Of a stretch of DNA of 64,000 bases, positions 25,965 through 33,824 are shown one piece after another. The stretch is from Palleronia marisminoris (lineage in GTDB: Bacteria; Pseudomonadota; Alphaproteobacteria; Rhodobacterales; Rhodobacteraceae), in contig NZ_FWFV01000002.1 of NCBI RefSeq assembly GCF_900172315.1, positions 372,001-436,000 of the forward strand. The letters run 5' to 3'. Under the pieces are notes generated by a model. It was not told the origin of the DNA and searched no databases. It saw nothing but the letters and a program-made list of their open reading frames with translations. The number at the start of each line of letters is the position of its first letter. Position 1 is the stretch's first letter. The translations under genes and the position numbers were made by a program.

Positions 25965-28445
25965 TCAGCGGGCTTTGCGCTTGCTGCCGGCCAACGGCTT
26001 CGCGGCCTTCCAGAAATCTGCCCACGGGTCCGGCGTGTTCGCGATGCGGCTCAGGGAGTTGGTGACGGTGAAGAAATCCGGTCCGATCGTGCCGCTGAGC
26101 TCATCCCATTCGAGAGGCATCGACACCGCGGCGCCGGGACGGGCGCGGGTCGAGTAAGGTGCGACGGCGGTCGCTCCGCGCCCGTTGCGGAGGTAGTCGA
26201 TCAGTGTCTTTCCCTTGCGTTTCGACTTGGTGATGGTGGCCACGTATTGGTCGGGGCTATCGGACGCCATCGCATCCGCGATGCCCTTGGCGAACGCCTT
26301 CACCTCCGGCCATTCCGCCTTGGGCTTCAGCGGGGCCACGACGTGCAGCCCCTTTCCTCCGGAGGTCTTCACGAAGCTCTCGAGCCCGACCTCCCGCAGG
26401 CGTTCCCGAACCTCGAGCGCTGCCTCTATCACCTCCTGCCACGACACGCCGGGGCCAGGATCGAGATCCATGTTGATGAAGTCGGGACGCTCGAGATCTG
26501 TGATCTGGGCGCCCCAGGGATGAATCTCGAGGGTCCCGCCTTGCACCATGCCAAGCAGGCCCGGGAGGCTGTCGACAGCGATGATTGGCTCGTCGTCCTT
26601 GTCCTTGGGATCGTGAGCCTTCAGGATCTCGGCAGACTGCCCGCGCCAGGCGTGCTTCTGGAAGAAGCATTGGCCGCCGACACCGTCGGGGCAGCGGACC
26701 AGGGCCAGCGGGCGGTTCACGACGAACGGCCCCATGCGCGACCACACGTCCGAGTAGTAGTCGGCCAACCCCTGCTTCGTGACACCTTCATCTTTCCAGT
26801 AGAGCCGGTCCGGGCTGGTCAGGCGAACCGCAGGGCGCGGCTTCTCGACCACGCTGTCTTCCGACTCCCGCACCACCTCCTCGGCGTTTCGGTCCTCGCG
26901 CAGCCCGCGAAAGGATGCATGCCGCACGTTCCCGCTCGCGGTCCAGGCACGGAACTCCACCTCGGCCACCAGCTCGGGTTGAACGAAGATCGCGTTTCGC
27001 GCGTCCTCGGCTGAAAGCTCCGCGGCGAAGGGGTTCTCTTTCTGCTTCATTTCGTCGAGGCGCTTGAAGAGGTCGGCGGCAACGTTCTGGGTGAAGCCGG
27101 TGCCGACTCGCCCGGCATGGACCAAATCACCATCGTCATGGTAGCCGAGGATCAGCGACCCGATCGCTCTGCGGGACGTCGATGATGGCGTGTATCCGGC
27201 GACGACGAACTCCTGCCGCTCCGAGCATTTGGACTTGATCCAGGTCTTCCCCCTGCCCGACCGGTACGGCGCGTTGCGCTCCTTCGATATCACGCCCTCG
27301 AGGCTGAGGCGGCAGGCGTGGCGGAGGACCAGATCGCCGTTCTCCTCGAAATGCTCGCTATATCTCAGCACATCCGGCGCCCCGCGAAGGAGCGCCTCCA
27401 AGGTCGCCTTCCGGTCGATCAGCGGAGCCGGTCGGAGGTCCTTGCCGTCGAGGTGCAGAATGTCGAAGGCAAAGTAGACCAGGCGATCGGTCCGGCCTTC
27501 CGAAAGGTCGGCTTGCAGTGCGGAAAAATCCGACGCACCGCTTGGCCCTTCGACGATGACTTCACCGTCGATCACCGTATCGCGCGCGTCAAGTTGACCG
27601 AGTGCCGCAGGGATCGCCTTGCCGAACCTGTCTGTCCAGTCGTACCCGCTGCGGGTGAAAAGCGTCGCCTTTCCCTCACGAACATGGGCCTGCAGGCGAT
27701 AACCGTCGAACTTGATCTCATGTAGCCACTTCTCACCGGACGGCGCCGCGGATCTCAGCGTGGCGAGCGCCGGGGGGATGAAGTCGGGATACGTCGCCTC
27801 CTTCGCCTTCGCCGGCATCGGTGGCAATTCTTCCTGCGGCTGCTCGAGCTTGCCCGTCTTCGATGACCAGCCAGGGGCCTCGCCGGCCACCTCGTCGACA
27901 TTGCGCCCCGTCTTCACGGACTCGGGACGTTCCTCTACGATCTGCGGGTCGCCCTCTTCACGTGCGAACTCGTCATCGCCCTTGATGAGGAGCCAGTTGT
28001 CCCTCTTCTCGCGCGCTTTCCGGGCCATGCGCGTGAGGTGCCAGCGGCCGCCCAGCTTCTCGCCCTGTATCTCGAACTCCAGATGACCTTTCTTCAGACC
28101 CGTCCGAGGATCGTTCAGTGGCTTCCACGAGCCGCGATCCCACAGGACGACGGTGCCCCCGCCATACTCGCCCTTGGGGATCGTTCCCTCGAAGTCGCCG
28201 TAGGTGAGAGGATGGTCCTCGGTCTGAACCGCAAGCCGCTTTTCCCCCGGCACGAGGCTTGGTCCCTTCGTCACAGCCCAACTCAGCAAGACCCCGTCGA
28301 GCTCGAGCCGCAGGTCGTAGTGAAGCCGGCGCGCCGCATGCTTCTGGATCAGGTAGCTGTCACCGCTCTTCGAGGCACCCACCTCGCCGCGCGGCTCTGG
28401 CGTCGCCTCGAAGTCGCGTTTCTTGTTGTAGGTCTCGAGCCCCAT
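25965..28445 (-). CDS. ligD: DNA ligase D, multifunctional end-joining enzyme
   Basis: The 826-residue protein has all three domains in the order phosphoesterase, ligase, polymerase. The phosphoesterase part shows H-Y-D-L-R-L-E-L-D-G and G-G-T-V-V-L-W-D-R-G. The ATP-dependent ligase carries the adenylated lysine in H-E-I-K-F-D-G-Y-R-L and E-G-V-I-S-K. The Prim-Pol-like polymerase holds D-L-D-P-G-P-G-V and T-S-G-G-K-G-L-H-V. LigD trims, fills and seals broken ends with Ku. Its ATG directly follows the stop of the second ku gene, so the two are co-transcribed. Confidence 0.97.
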   Translation of the reverse strand: MGLETYNKKRDFEATPEPRGEVGASKSGDSYLIQKHAARRLHYDLRLELDGVLLSWAVTKGPSLVPGEKRLAVQTEDHPLTYGDFEGTIPKGEYGGGTVVLWDRGSWKPLNDPRTGLKKGHLEFEIQGEKLGGRWHLTRMARKAREKRDNWLLIKGDDEFAREEGDPQIVEERPESVKTGRNVDEVAGEAPGWSSKTGKLEQPQEELPPMPAKAKEATYPDFIPPALATLRSAAPSGEKWLHEIKFDGYRLQAHVREGKATLFTRSGYDWTDRFGKAIPAALGQLDARDTVIDGEVIVEGPSGASDFSALQADLSEGRTDRLVYFAFDILHLDGKDLRPAPLIDRKATLEALLRGAPDVLRYSEHFEENGDLVLRHACRLSLEGVISKERNAPYRSGRGKTWIKSKCSERQEFVVAGYTPSSTSRRAIGSLILGYHDDGDLVHAGRVGTGFTQNVAADLFKRLDEMKQKENPFAAELSAEDARNAIFVQPELVAEVEFRAWTASGNVRHASFRGLREDRNAEEVVRESEDSVVEKPRPAVRLTSPDRLYWKDEGVTKQGLADYYSDVWSRMGPFVVNRPLALVRCPDGVGGQCFFQKHAWRGQSAEILKAHDPKDKDDEPIIAVDSLPGLLGMVQGGTLEIHPWGAQITDLERPDFINMDLDPGPGVSWQEVIEAALEVRERLREVGLESFVKTSGGKGLHVVAPLKPKAEWPEVKAFAKGIADAMASDSPDQYVATITKSKRKGKTLIDYLRNGRGATAVAPYSTRARPGAAVSMPLEWDELSGTIGPDFFTVTNSLSRIANTPDPWADFWKAAKPLAGSKRKAR

Positions 28446-29315
28446 TCAGCCGGTCTTCCGGCGCTGCGACGCCGGTGTCTTCTTCGACCCGGAGCCAGAG
28501 GAGGCCTTCTTCTTCGACGGAGCCGAAGGCTTCGTCTTGCCCGACGCTTTCGCACTTTCGCGAAGGGCATCCATGAGACTGCTGACCTTCGTTTCCTCCG
28601 GCTTCTTCGGCGGCTTGATCTTGCGTCCCTCGATCTTCGCCTTCACGAGCTCGGCCACGGCGGTATCGTAGCGATCATCGAAGTCGCGGGGGTCGAACTT
28701 GCCGGACTTCGTCTCGATGATGTGCTTCGCCAGGTCGAGCATCTCGCCCTCGATCTTGGTGTCGGGAAGGTCGTCAAAGACTTCCGCGGCCGACCGGACC
28801 TCATAGTCGAAGTTCAACGTGTGAGCGACGAGGCCGAGCCCCTGGGCCCTCAGCATCACCGTCCGGACCCTCCGGAAGATGACCGTGCGGGCGAGCGCAG
28901 CCACCTTCTTCTTGCGCATCCCTTCGCGGACGACCGCGAACGAGTCCGAGAAGCTCTCGTCAGCGGGCGCTATGAAGTAGGGCTTGTCGAAGTAGGTGGT
29001 CTCGACTGCCGAGCAGGGAATGAACGCCTCGATCTTGAGGGTCTTGTCGCTGTCGGGAACGGCGTCGGCAATTTCATCCGGATCCAGGATGATGTATTGA
29101 TCCTTGCCGGTCTCGTATCCCTTGACCTGGTGCTCTTTCTCGACAGGCTCTTCGGTTCCCTCGTCGATATACTCGCGCTGCACGCGATTGCCGGTCTCGC
29201 GGTTCAGGATATGGAAGGAGACGCGCTTCGAGGTCGTCGCGGCTGCATAAAGAGAAATCGGGAACGCAAGCTCTGCCAGCTTGATGGTTCCCTTCCATGT
29301 TGCCCTGGGTGCCAT
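28446..29315 (-). CDS. ku: Ku-type end-binding protein (copy 2)
   Basis: A 289-residue Ku starting at ATG 29315 behind GGGAGACG. It has A-T-W-K-G-T-I-K-L-A-E-L-A-F-P-I-S-L, G-N-R-V-Q-R-E-Y-I-D and R-T-V-M-L-R-A-Q-G-L-G. A long basic, serine- and lysine-rich tail follows from about residue 250, known in other Ku proteins to aid DNA binding and LigD contact. It differs clearly from copy 1, so the two are old paralogues. Some alphaproteobacteria encode several Ku proteins that form distinct complexes. The open frame extends upstream to 29522, but the Ku fold starts at 29315. Confidence 0.94.
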   Translation of the reverse strand: MAPRATWKGTIKLAELAFPISLYAAATTSKRVSFHILNRETGNRVQREYIDEGTEEPVEKEHQVKGYETGKDQYIILDPDEIADAVPDSDKTLKIEAFIPCSAVETTYFDKPYFIAPADESFSDSFAVVREGMRKKKVAALARTVIFRRVRTVMLRAQGLGLVAHTLNFDYEVRSAAEVFDDLPDTKIEGEMLDLAKHIIETKSGKFDPRDFDDRYDTAVAELVKAKIEGRKIKPPKKPEETKVSSLMDALRESAKASGKTKPSAPSKKKASSGSGSKKTPASQRRKTG

Positions 29316-29502
29316 TGCACGTCTCCCAAACTGAGACTCAAACTGTCCTGCCGGATCCTTGTTCCAAAGGTGCGGTGCGCAGCCGAAGAGCCGAACCACC
29401 CAAAGCACGGGTGAAAGATCACCCGAATATCTCGCGGCAGGGACGGCGGTAAGAGGGTCGAACAGCTGCCGGGTAGCCCGCCCCCCCATCCCATCTGTTC
29501 GC

Positions 29503-30172
29503 TCAGGGCACGCCAGTGCCACCCGAGGCGCCGAAGCTCTGGCCGGTCACGTAGCTCGTCTCCTCGCGCGAGGCGAGCATCACGTAGATTGGCGCGATCC
29601 CTGCCGGCTGGCCGGGGCGGCCGAGGGGTGTGCTGCTGCCAAAGTTCACGACGTTCTCGGTCTTCTGCCCGGTCGTGACCTGGAGCGGCGTCCAGAACGG
29701 CCCCGGCATCACCGCGTTGACCCGGATACCGTCTCCGGCAAGCTGCTTGGCCAGCGAGCGGGTGAACGCACGGATAGCGGCTTTCGTGGCGGAGTAGTCC
29801 AGCAGGGATCTCGGGCGCTTCCTCGGCGACGACCGACGATGTGTTGATGATCGTGGCCCCCTCCGCCAGATGCGGCAAAGCTGCCTTCGTGATCCAGAAC
29901 ATTGCGTAGACGTTGGTCTTCATCGTCCGGTCGAACTGCTCGGTCGTGATGTCGGTGATCGACGGCTGCCATTCTGGTAGACCGCGTTGTTGACCAGGAT
30001 GTCGAGGCCGCCAAGCTGATCCACTGCATCCGAGACGAACTGCTGGCAGAAGCTCTCGTCGCGGATGTCGCCCGGCAGGGCCACGGCGGTACGGCCGGCC
30101 TCCTCGATCAGGGCGATCACCTCGTCCGCGTCCGGTTGCTCTTCGGGGAGGTGATTGATCGCGACGTCCGCT
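29503..30172 (-). pseudogene. Short-chain dehydrogenase/reductase, truncated and frameshifted
   Basis: Leftward pieces of one SDR can be read in three frames. The first has A-D-V-A-I-N-H-L-P-E-E and G-G-L-D-I-L-V-N-N-A-V-Y-Q. After a one-base loss near 29974 comes M-K-T-N-V-Y-A-M-F-W-I-T-K-A-A-L-P. After a second shift near 29808 come D-G-I-R-V-N-A-V-M-P-G-P-F-W-T-P and V-T-G-Q-S-F-G-A-S-G-G. The N-terminal nucleotide-binding G-x-x-x-G-x-G part is missing before about 30172. Such stress-type SDRs are often found near Ku/LigD genes. This one is dead. Confidence 0.8.
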
Positions 30173-30314
30173 CGATGGCAGAAGGTCGGGACCCGGCAGG
30201 AGCGGTACTCGGCTGGCCCTCGTTCTCCGGCCGAGCCGATGCGACGCGGAAGGGCCGGGTCGCGAACGACGTTCGATTGCACATTCCTGGCCTCGATCGC
30301 GCTGCGGAACGGTG

Positions 30315-31067
30315 TCAGGGCCGAATGGCTGGAGACTCCATCAAGAGGCCGGCTGCGCGCGACTTCAAGAAAAGCTCGAGGGAGAGGTAGGCCTCGGACC
30401 CTGCCCCGAATGGCTCGGCGCGAACGCCGAAGAAGCAGTTGTCGAACCGACGCGCGAGCGAGCCCATCGTCTCCCATTCGAGGCGGTACTGAGGGTATCC
30501 CGTCGGATGCGCCTCGGGGATGAGCGCAGAGCCGAGATGGCCGCCTGCCAGAGTGTCGTGGCATTGTGCACAGGACAGGTTGAGCTGCCCCATCCGTGTC
30601 GAAAACAGGGCCTCGCCTCGCTCGCGCCATCGGGCGAGCCGGGGATCGTCGTCAGGCGTGATCGGCATGCCTTTCGACTGGTGCGTGACGTACGCGGAAA
30701 GCGAGAGCAACTCGGCGCTCTCACGCTCGAACGGACCGGTGTCCTGGTGCCGGGTTCGACAGAGATTGATGCGGCCGGCGAGGTCGACGGGCCGGCTGCT
30801 CTCCTCGTCCCATGCCGGATAGCTGGCAGCGACCGCGGCCATGCTGTCCGAGGCGTCGCCGTGACATCCTTCACAGCTCTCCGCGCCGGTTCCGGGGTCT
30901 TCGCTCCAGAGCGTCTCGCCGTCGAGAAGCCAGAAGAGACCGGGATTGGCCACGGGATCGTTCTGCATTGCCTGCAGGTCTTCCGACATCTGTTCGAAGC
31001 CCGTCACCCGGTCCTGGGCGACAGCCGGCATGGCAAGCGCGAACACGAGGAGTGCGGCGCGGCTCAT
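30315..31067 (-). CDS. soxA: SoxA, diheme cytochrome of the SoxAX complex
   Basis: A 250-residue exported cytochrome starting at ATG 31067, with signal peptide A-L-L-V-F-A-L-A-M-P-A-V-A-Q. It has two c-heme sites, C-E-G-C-H and C-A-Q-C-H, and the active-site cysteine in F-D-N-C-F-F-G-V-R-A-E-P-F. The stretch N-L-C-R-T-R-H-Q and the ending L-F-L-K-S-R-A-A-G-L are usual for SoxA. SoxAX links thiosulfate or sulfide to the SoxY carrier in the periplasm. It is the last gene of the leftward operon; where soxB often follows, only the SDR remnant is found. Confidence 0.93.
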   Translation of the reverse strand: MSRAALLVFALAMPAVAQDRVTGFEQMSEDLQAMQNDPVANPGLFWLLDGETLWSEDPGTGAESCEGCHGDASDSMAAVAASYPAWDEESSRPVDLAGRINLCRTRHQDTGPFERESAELLSLSAYVTHQSKGMPITPDDDPRLARWRERGEALFSTRMGQLNLSCAQCHDTLAGGHLGSALIPEAHPTGYPQYRLEWETMGSLARRFDNCFFGVRAEPFGAGSEAYLSLELFLKSRAAGLLMESPAIRP

Positions 31068-31381
31068 CCGACGGTGAGTGTCCGGGTCTCGCGGTGCTCT
31101 TCCTCCGAGTCGTCGACCCACAGGATCTCCACCTGGCCGGTCATCTCGGCCACGAGGGTGAAGGCGAAAAACGGGTTCGCCGTGACGGCCGGAAACAGCT
31201 CGGCGGCGAAGACTTCCTCACCGAGATAGAGACAGCGCAGCGAGTGAATGATGTTGCGCGGCACGAGCTTGCCGTCGGGCCCGGTCCGGAACCCCGTTTC
31301 CATCGGGTGCTGCAGGAGCACCTTGATGTCCACAATCTCGCCCGGCGCGGCGCTTTCGGGGACGTTCACGAGCGCGGACAT
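31064..31381 (-). CDS. soxZ: SoxZ, sulfur carrier partner
   Basis: A 105-residue SoxZ of normal length without signal peptide; it is exported together with SoxY. Marks are I-K-V-L-L-Q-H-P-M-E-T-G-F-R, R-N-I-I-H-S-L-R-C and A-N-P-F-F-A-F-T. The immunoglobulin-like SoxZ forms a dimer with SoxY. It starts directly after soxY and overlaps soxA by four bases. Confidence 0.94.
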   Translation of the reverse strand: MSALVNVPESAAPGEIVDIKVLLQHPMETGFRTGPDGKLVPRNIIHSLRCLYLGEEVFAAELFPAVTANPFFAFTLVAEMTGQVEILWVDDSEEEHRETRTLTVG

Positions 31382-31828
31382 TCAACTCTCCCGACAGGCC
31401 GGCGCGGTGACGATGACGTTCACCTGTGCCGAGTGAAAGGTGCCGTCGCTCTTGCGCGCGATGGCCGTGACGTGTTGCGAGCCGTTGAGGCGGATGCGTG
31501 TCTGTGCCTCCGCCCGGCCGGAGCGGGGCGAGAAGCGGAACCGCACCGTGTTGGGCAGCGGATTGACCTCGTTGAAGATCGCGATCTCTTCCACGAAGTC
31601 GTCATCCGTCATCGGACTCTCGGCAGATACCGAGACGGGAACCGAGTTCCCATTCTCCACGAGGGCCGGGATCTTGAGCTCCACGCCCGCCTCGACGATT
31701 GCGGCACCGCCCGTGAACCTGTCGATCTCGGCCTGCATCTCTTCGGGCGTGGCGAGCGCGGGCCGGACCCGCAGCACGAGTGGAAGGGCGAGGCTCATCA
31801 CGATGGCCTGCCGGCGTGTCGGCGTCAT
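31382..31828 (-). CDS. soxY: SoxY, sulfur-compound carrier protein with unusual C-terminus
   Basis: A 148-residue protein starting at ATG 31828 with a Tat-like signal (T-P-T-R-R-Q-A-I-V-M-S-L-A-L-P-L-V-L). The body has the SoxY beta-sandwich pattern: V-E-L-K-I-P-A-L-V-E-N-G, V-P-V-S-V-S and I-A-I-F-N-E-V-N-P-L-P. SoxY normally ends in G-G-C-G-G, whose cysteine carries the sulfur substrate. Here the end is V-T-A-P-A-C-R-E-S: the cysteine is kept but the flexible glycines are replaced and it is one residue further from the end. This may change how the arm enters partner enzymes. Assignment rests on position between soxX and soxZ plus the fold pattern. Confidence 0.88.
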   Translation of the reverse strand: MTPTRRQAIVMSLALPLVLRVRPALATPEEMQAEIDRFTGGAAIVEAGVELKIPALVENGNSVPVSVSAESPMTDDDFVEEIAIFNEVNPLPNTVRFRFSPRSGRAEAQTRIRLNGSQHVTAIARKSDGTFHSAQVNVIVTAPACRES

Positions 31829-32256
31829 CTCGGCTCCTCCGTCAGCGCGGCAAGGAAGGCGACGACATCCTCGACCTCTTGCGCGGAAAGAATGGTAGCG
31901 CCCTGCCACGGCTCGCCCACTCGGCTCAGGCCGGATGTGGAGTGGTAGGGCGGCATGATCGTGGCGGGGTTCGCGACGCGGCTGTCGACGATCCGCTGCC
32001 GAAGCTCGGGCACCGACAACCGTCCGCCGACGCCGGTCAGATCGGGGGCCAGATCGCCCATGAAATCCACCTCCGGAAACGGTCCCGTGTGGCAGAGGAT
32101 GCAGAGCCCCCGCTCGCGCGTGGTGACGATGGCCCGCCCCTCCACCGGATCGCCTGCCTGCTCGGTCAGTGGCTCCGGCAGAGTCTGCGCCGGCGCCCCG
32201 GCCGCGCATAAACCCAGCATGATGCTAAGCGAAAGCTTCCGTCGTGATCGTTGCAT
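31825..32256 (-). CDS. soxX: SoxX, monoheme cytochrome of the SoxAX complex
   Basis: A 143-residue protein from ATG 32256; ATG 32220 is another possible start. The signal peptide I-M-L-G-L-C-A-A-G-A-P-A-Q is followed by the heme site C-I-L-C-H and the likely axial methionine in A-T-I-M-P-P-Y-H. The G-D-L-A-P-D-L-T-G-V-G-G-R pattern is usual in SoxX. It pairs with SoxA in the periplasm. The start lies inside the end of the flavoprotein gene, and the stop overlaps soxY by four bases. Confidence 0.92.
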   Translation of the reverse strand: MQRSRRKLSLSIMLGLCAAGAPAQTLPEPLTEQAGDPVEGRAIVTTRERGLCILCHTGPFPEVDFMGDLAPDLTGVGGRLSVPELRQRIVDSRVANPATIMPPYHSTSGLSRVGEPWQGATILSAQEVEDVVAFLAALTEEPR

Positions 32257-33478
32257 ACCATGACCGTGCATATTCCGCTTCCGCCGACCTGACCGCAGCC
32301 GGCGCTCCAAGTGGGCTCAGACCTCCCGCCCCTTCGACCTCGAAGAGCTTTCCGTCGGCCTCGCCATAAACTCCCGCCACCGTGAAGGCGTAGTCGGGCG
32401 CAGCAAGGCTGTAGCAGGTGTTGAGCAATTTCGGTGAGTTCGGGGCCTCCCCTCGGAGCAGCGCGTCAATCGCCACGGCAGCGACCTTTGCCTGGGCGTT
32501 CGCGGAGAAGGCCGATTTCGGCATCACGCCCGCGAAGCACGCGTCACCGATGACATGGATGCCTGCCACGAGATCGCTTTCGAACGTGACGCCCGAGACG
32601 GGGCACCATCCCGTCTCGTCGGTGACGCCGGCCGCTCGCGCGATGGTCGCGGCTTGTTGCGGCGGGATGATGTTTGCGACGGCCGCCTCGTAGCGATCGA
32701 AGTCGGTGACGACGGTCATGGTGGTCGGGTCGACCTCTGCCACCCGGCCGCCCATGGACGGGGGGATCCAGTCGATCATGCCGGGATAGAGGGTCGACCA
32801 GGCTTCCTCGAACAGCGGTTGCTTCGAGAACGCCTCCTTCGCGTCGAGAATGAGGATCTTCGATGCCGGCTTTCGGGCGGATAGGTAGTGCGCGATCAGC
32901 GACGCCCGCTCGTAGGGGCCCGGGGGACAGCGATAGGGATTGGCGGGCGGCGCGATCACCACGAGTCCGCCGTCCTCCATGTCCGCCAGTTGGGCCTGCA
33001 GGAGCGCCGTTTGAGGGCCGGCCTTCCACGCGTGCGGCATCTTCTGCGCGGCGGCCTCGGTATAGCCCGGCAGCGCGTCGAAGCGCATCTCCACCCCGGG
33101 CGAGAGCAGCAGCCGGTCGAAGGGAAGCACCTCGCCGGAGTCAAGCGTCACGGCCCCGTCGCCGACCTCGGTCGCCGCGCCCGTGACCAGGCGCACGCCC
33201 TCGGCCTCCAGGGCTGCATAGTCGAACGTGATCTCGGGCATCGAATAAAAGCCCCCGATGACCGCATTGCTGAAGGGACAGGTCACATAGGCCGGGTCCC
33301 GCTCGACAAGCGTCACATCGTGGCCGATCCGGGCGAGAAAGCGCGCGGCGGTCGCCCCACCGAAACCGCCGCCAACGACGACAACTCGCCCCCGGCTCTG
33401 CGCCGACACGGGATGTGGCAGTGTCAACGCCGCCGTCGCGCCGAGGCCCTTCAGGAGCGTGCGTCTGTCGGTGGTCAT
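32225..33478 (-). CDS. Flavocytochrome c sulfide dehydrogenase flavoprotein (FccB/SoxF type)
   Basis: A 417-residue FAD protein starting at ATG 33478 with a Tat signal (D-R-R-T-L-L-K-G-L-G-A). It shows V-V-V-G-G-G-F-G-G-A-T-A-A for FAD, C-P-F-S-N-A-V-I-G-G-F and G-W-C-P-V-S-G for the redox-active cysteine pair, and H-V-I-G-D-A-C near the C-terminal FAD site. It oxidises sulfide in the periplasm and passes electrons to a c-type cytochrome. The gene just upstream, overlapping by four bases, encodes a small cytochrome that fits as its partner. Confidence 0.9.
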   Translation of the reverse strand: MTTDRRTLLKGLGATAALTLPHPVSAQSRGRVVVVGGGFGGATAARFLARIGHDVTLVERDPAYVTCPFSNAVIGGFYSMPEITFDYAALEAEGVRLVTGAATEVGDGAVTLDSGEVLPFDRLLLSPGVEMRFDALPGYTEAAAQKMPHAWKAGPQTALLQAQLADMEDGGLVVIAPPANPYRCPPGPYERASLIAHYLSARKPASKILILDAKEAFSKQPLFEEAWSTLYPGMIDWIPPSMGGRVAEVDPTTMTVVTDFDRYEAAVANIIPPQQAATIARAAGVTDETGWCPVSGVTFESDLVAGIHVIGDACFAGVMPKSAFSANAQAKVAAVAIDALLRGEAPNSPKLLNTCYSLAAPDYAFTVAGVYGEADGKLFEVEGAGGLSPLGAPAAVRSAEAEYARSWYATITTEAFA

Positions 33479-33768
33479 TCGTCGCCTCCTTCCGCGGCAA
33501 TCCACGCTGCGATCAGCGCAATCTCAGAGGTGTCGAACCCTGCTGCCAGCCGCCCCATCACCGTCGCGTCCCGCGAGCCGTCCCGGAATTCAAGCATCGC
33601 GCTTTCGATCTCGTCCGTGGACAAACCGCGCAAGGGAATGTCCGACCCGGCCCCATGGCAGCCGGAACAGGCGAGCGCCCCGGGCGGAGCCGTCCGGGGA
33701 TCGGTCCGGTCCTGAGCCGACACGCTTCCGGCGACACACAGAAGGGCGGCAGCGAAACAGGCGCGCAT
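33475..33768 (-). CDS. Small c-type cytochrome, likely partner of the sulfide dehydrogenase flavoprotein
   Basis: A 97-residue exported monoheme cytochrome starting at ATG 33768. The signal peptide is C-F-A-A-A-L-L-C-V-A-G-S-V-S-A-Q; the heme site is C-S-G-C-H, and M-G-R-L-A-A-G-F probably supplies the methionine. The size matches one domain of FccA or SoxE. It heads the leftward sulfur-oxidation operon, 56 bases after the molybdenum hydroxylase genes, so it may share their transcript. Confidence 0.85.
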   Translation of the reverse strand: MRACFAAALLCVAGSVSAQDRTDPRTAPPGALACSGCHGAGSDIPLRGLSTDEIESAMLEFRDGSRDATVMGRLAAGFDTSEIALIAAWIAAEGGDE

Positions 33769-33824
33769 TGCGGATCTCCGAGCCTCGAGTTTGGTCGGGG
33801 CGGCGGGCGCCGCCCCGAAGAGCG

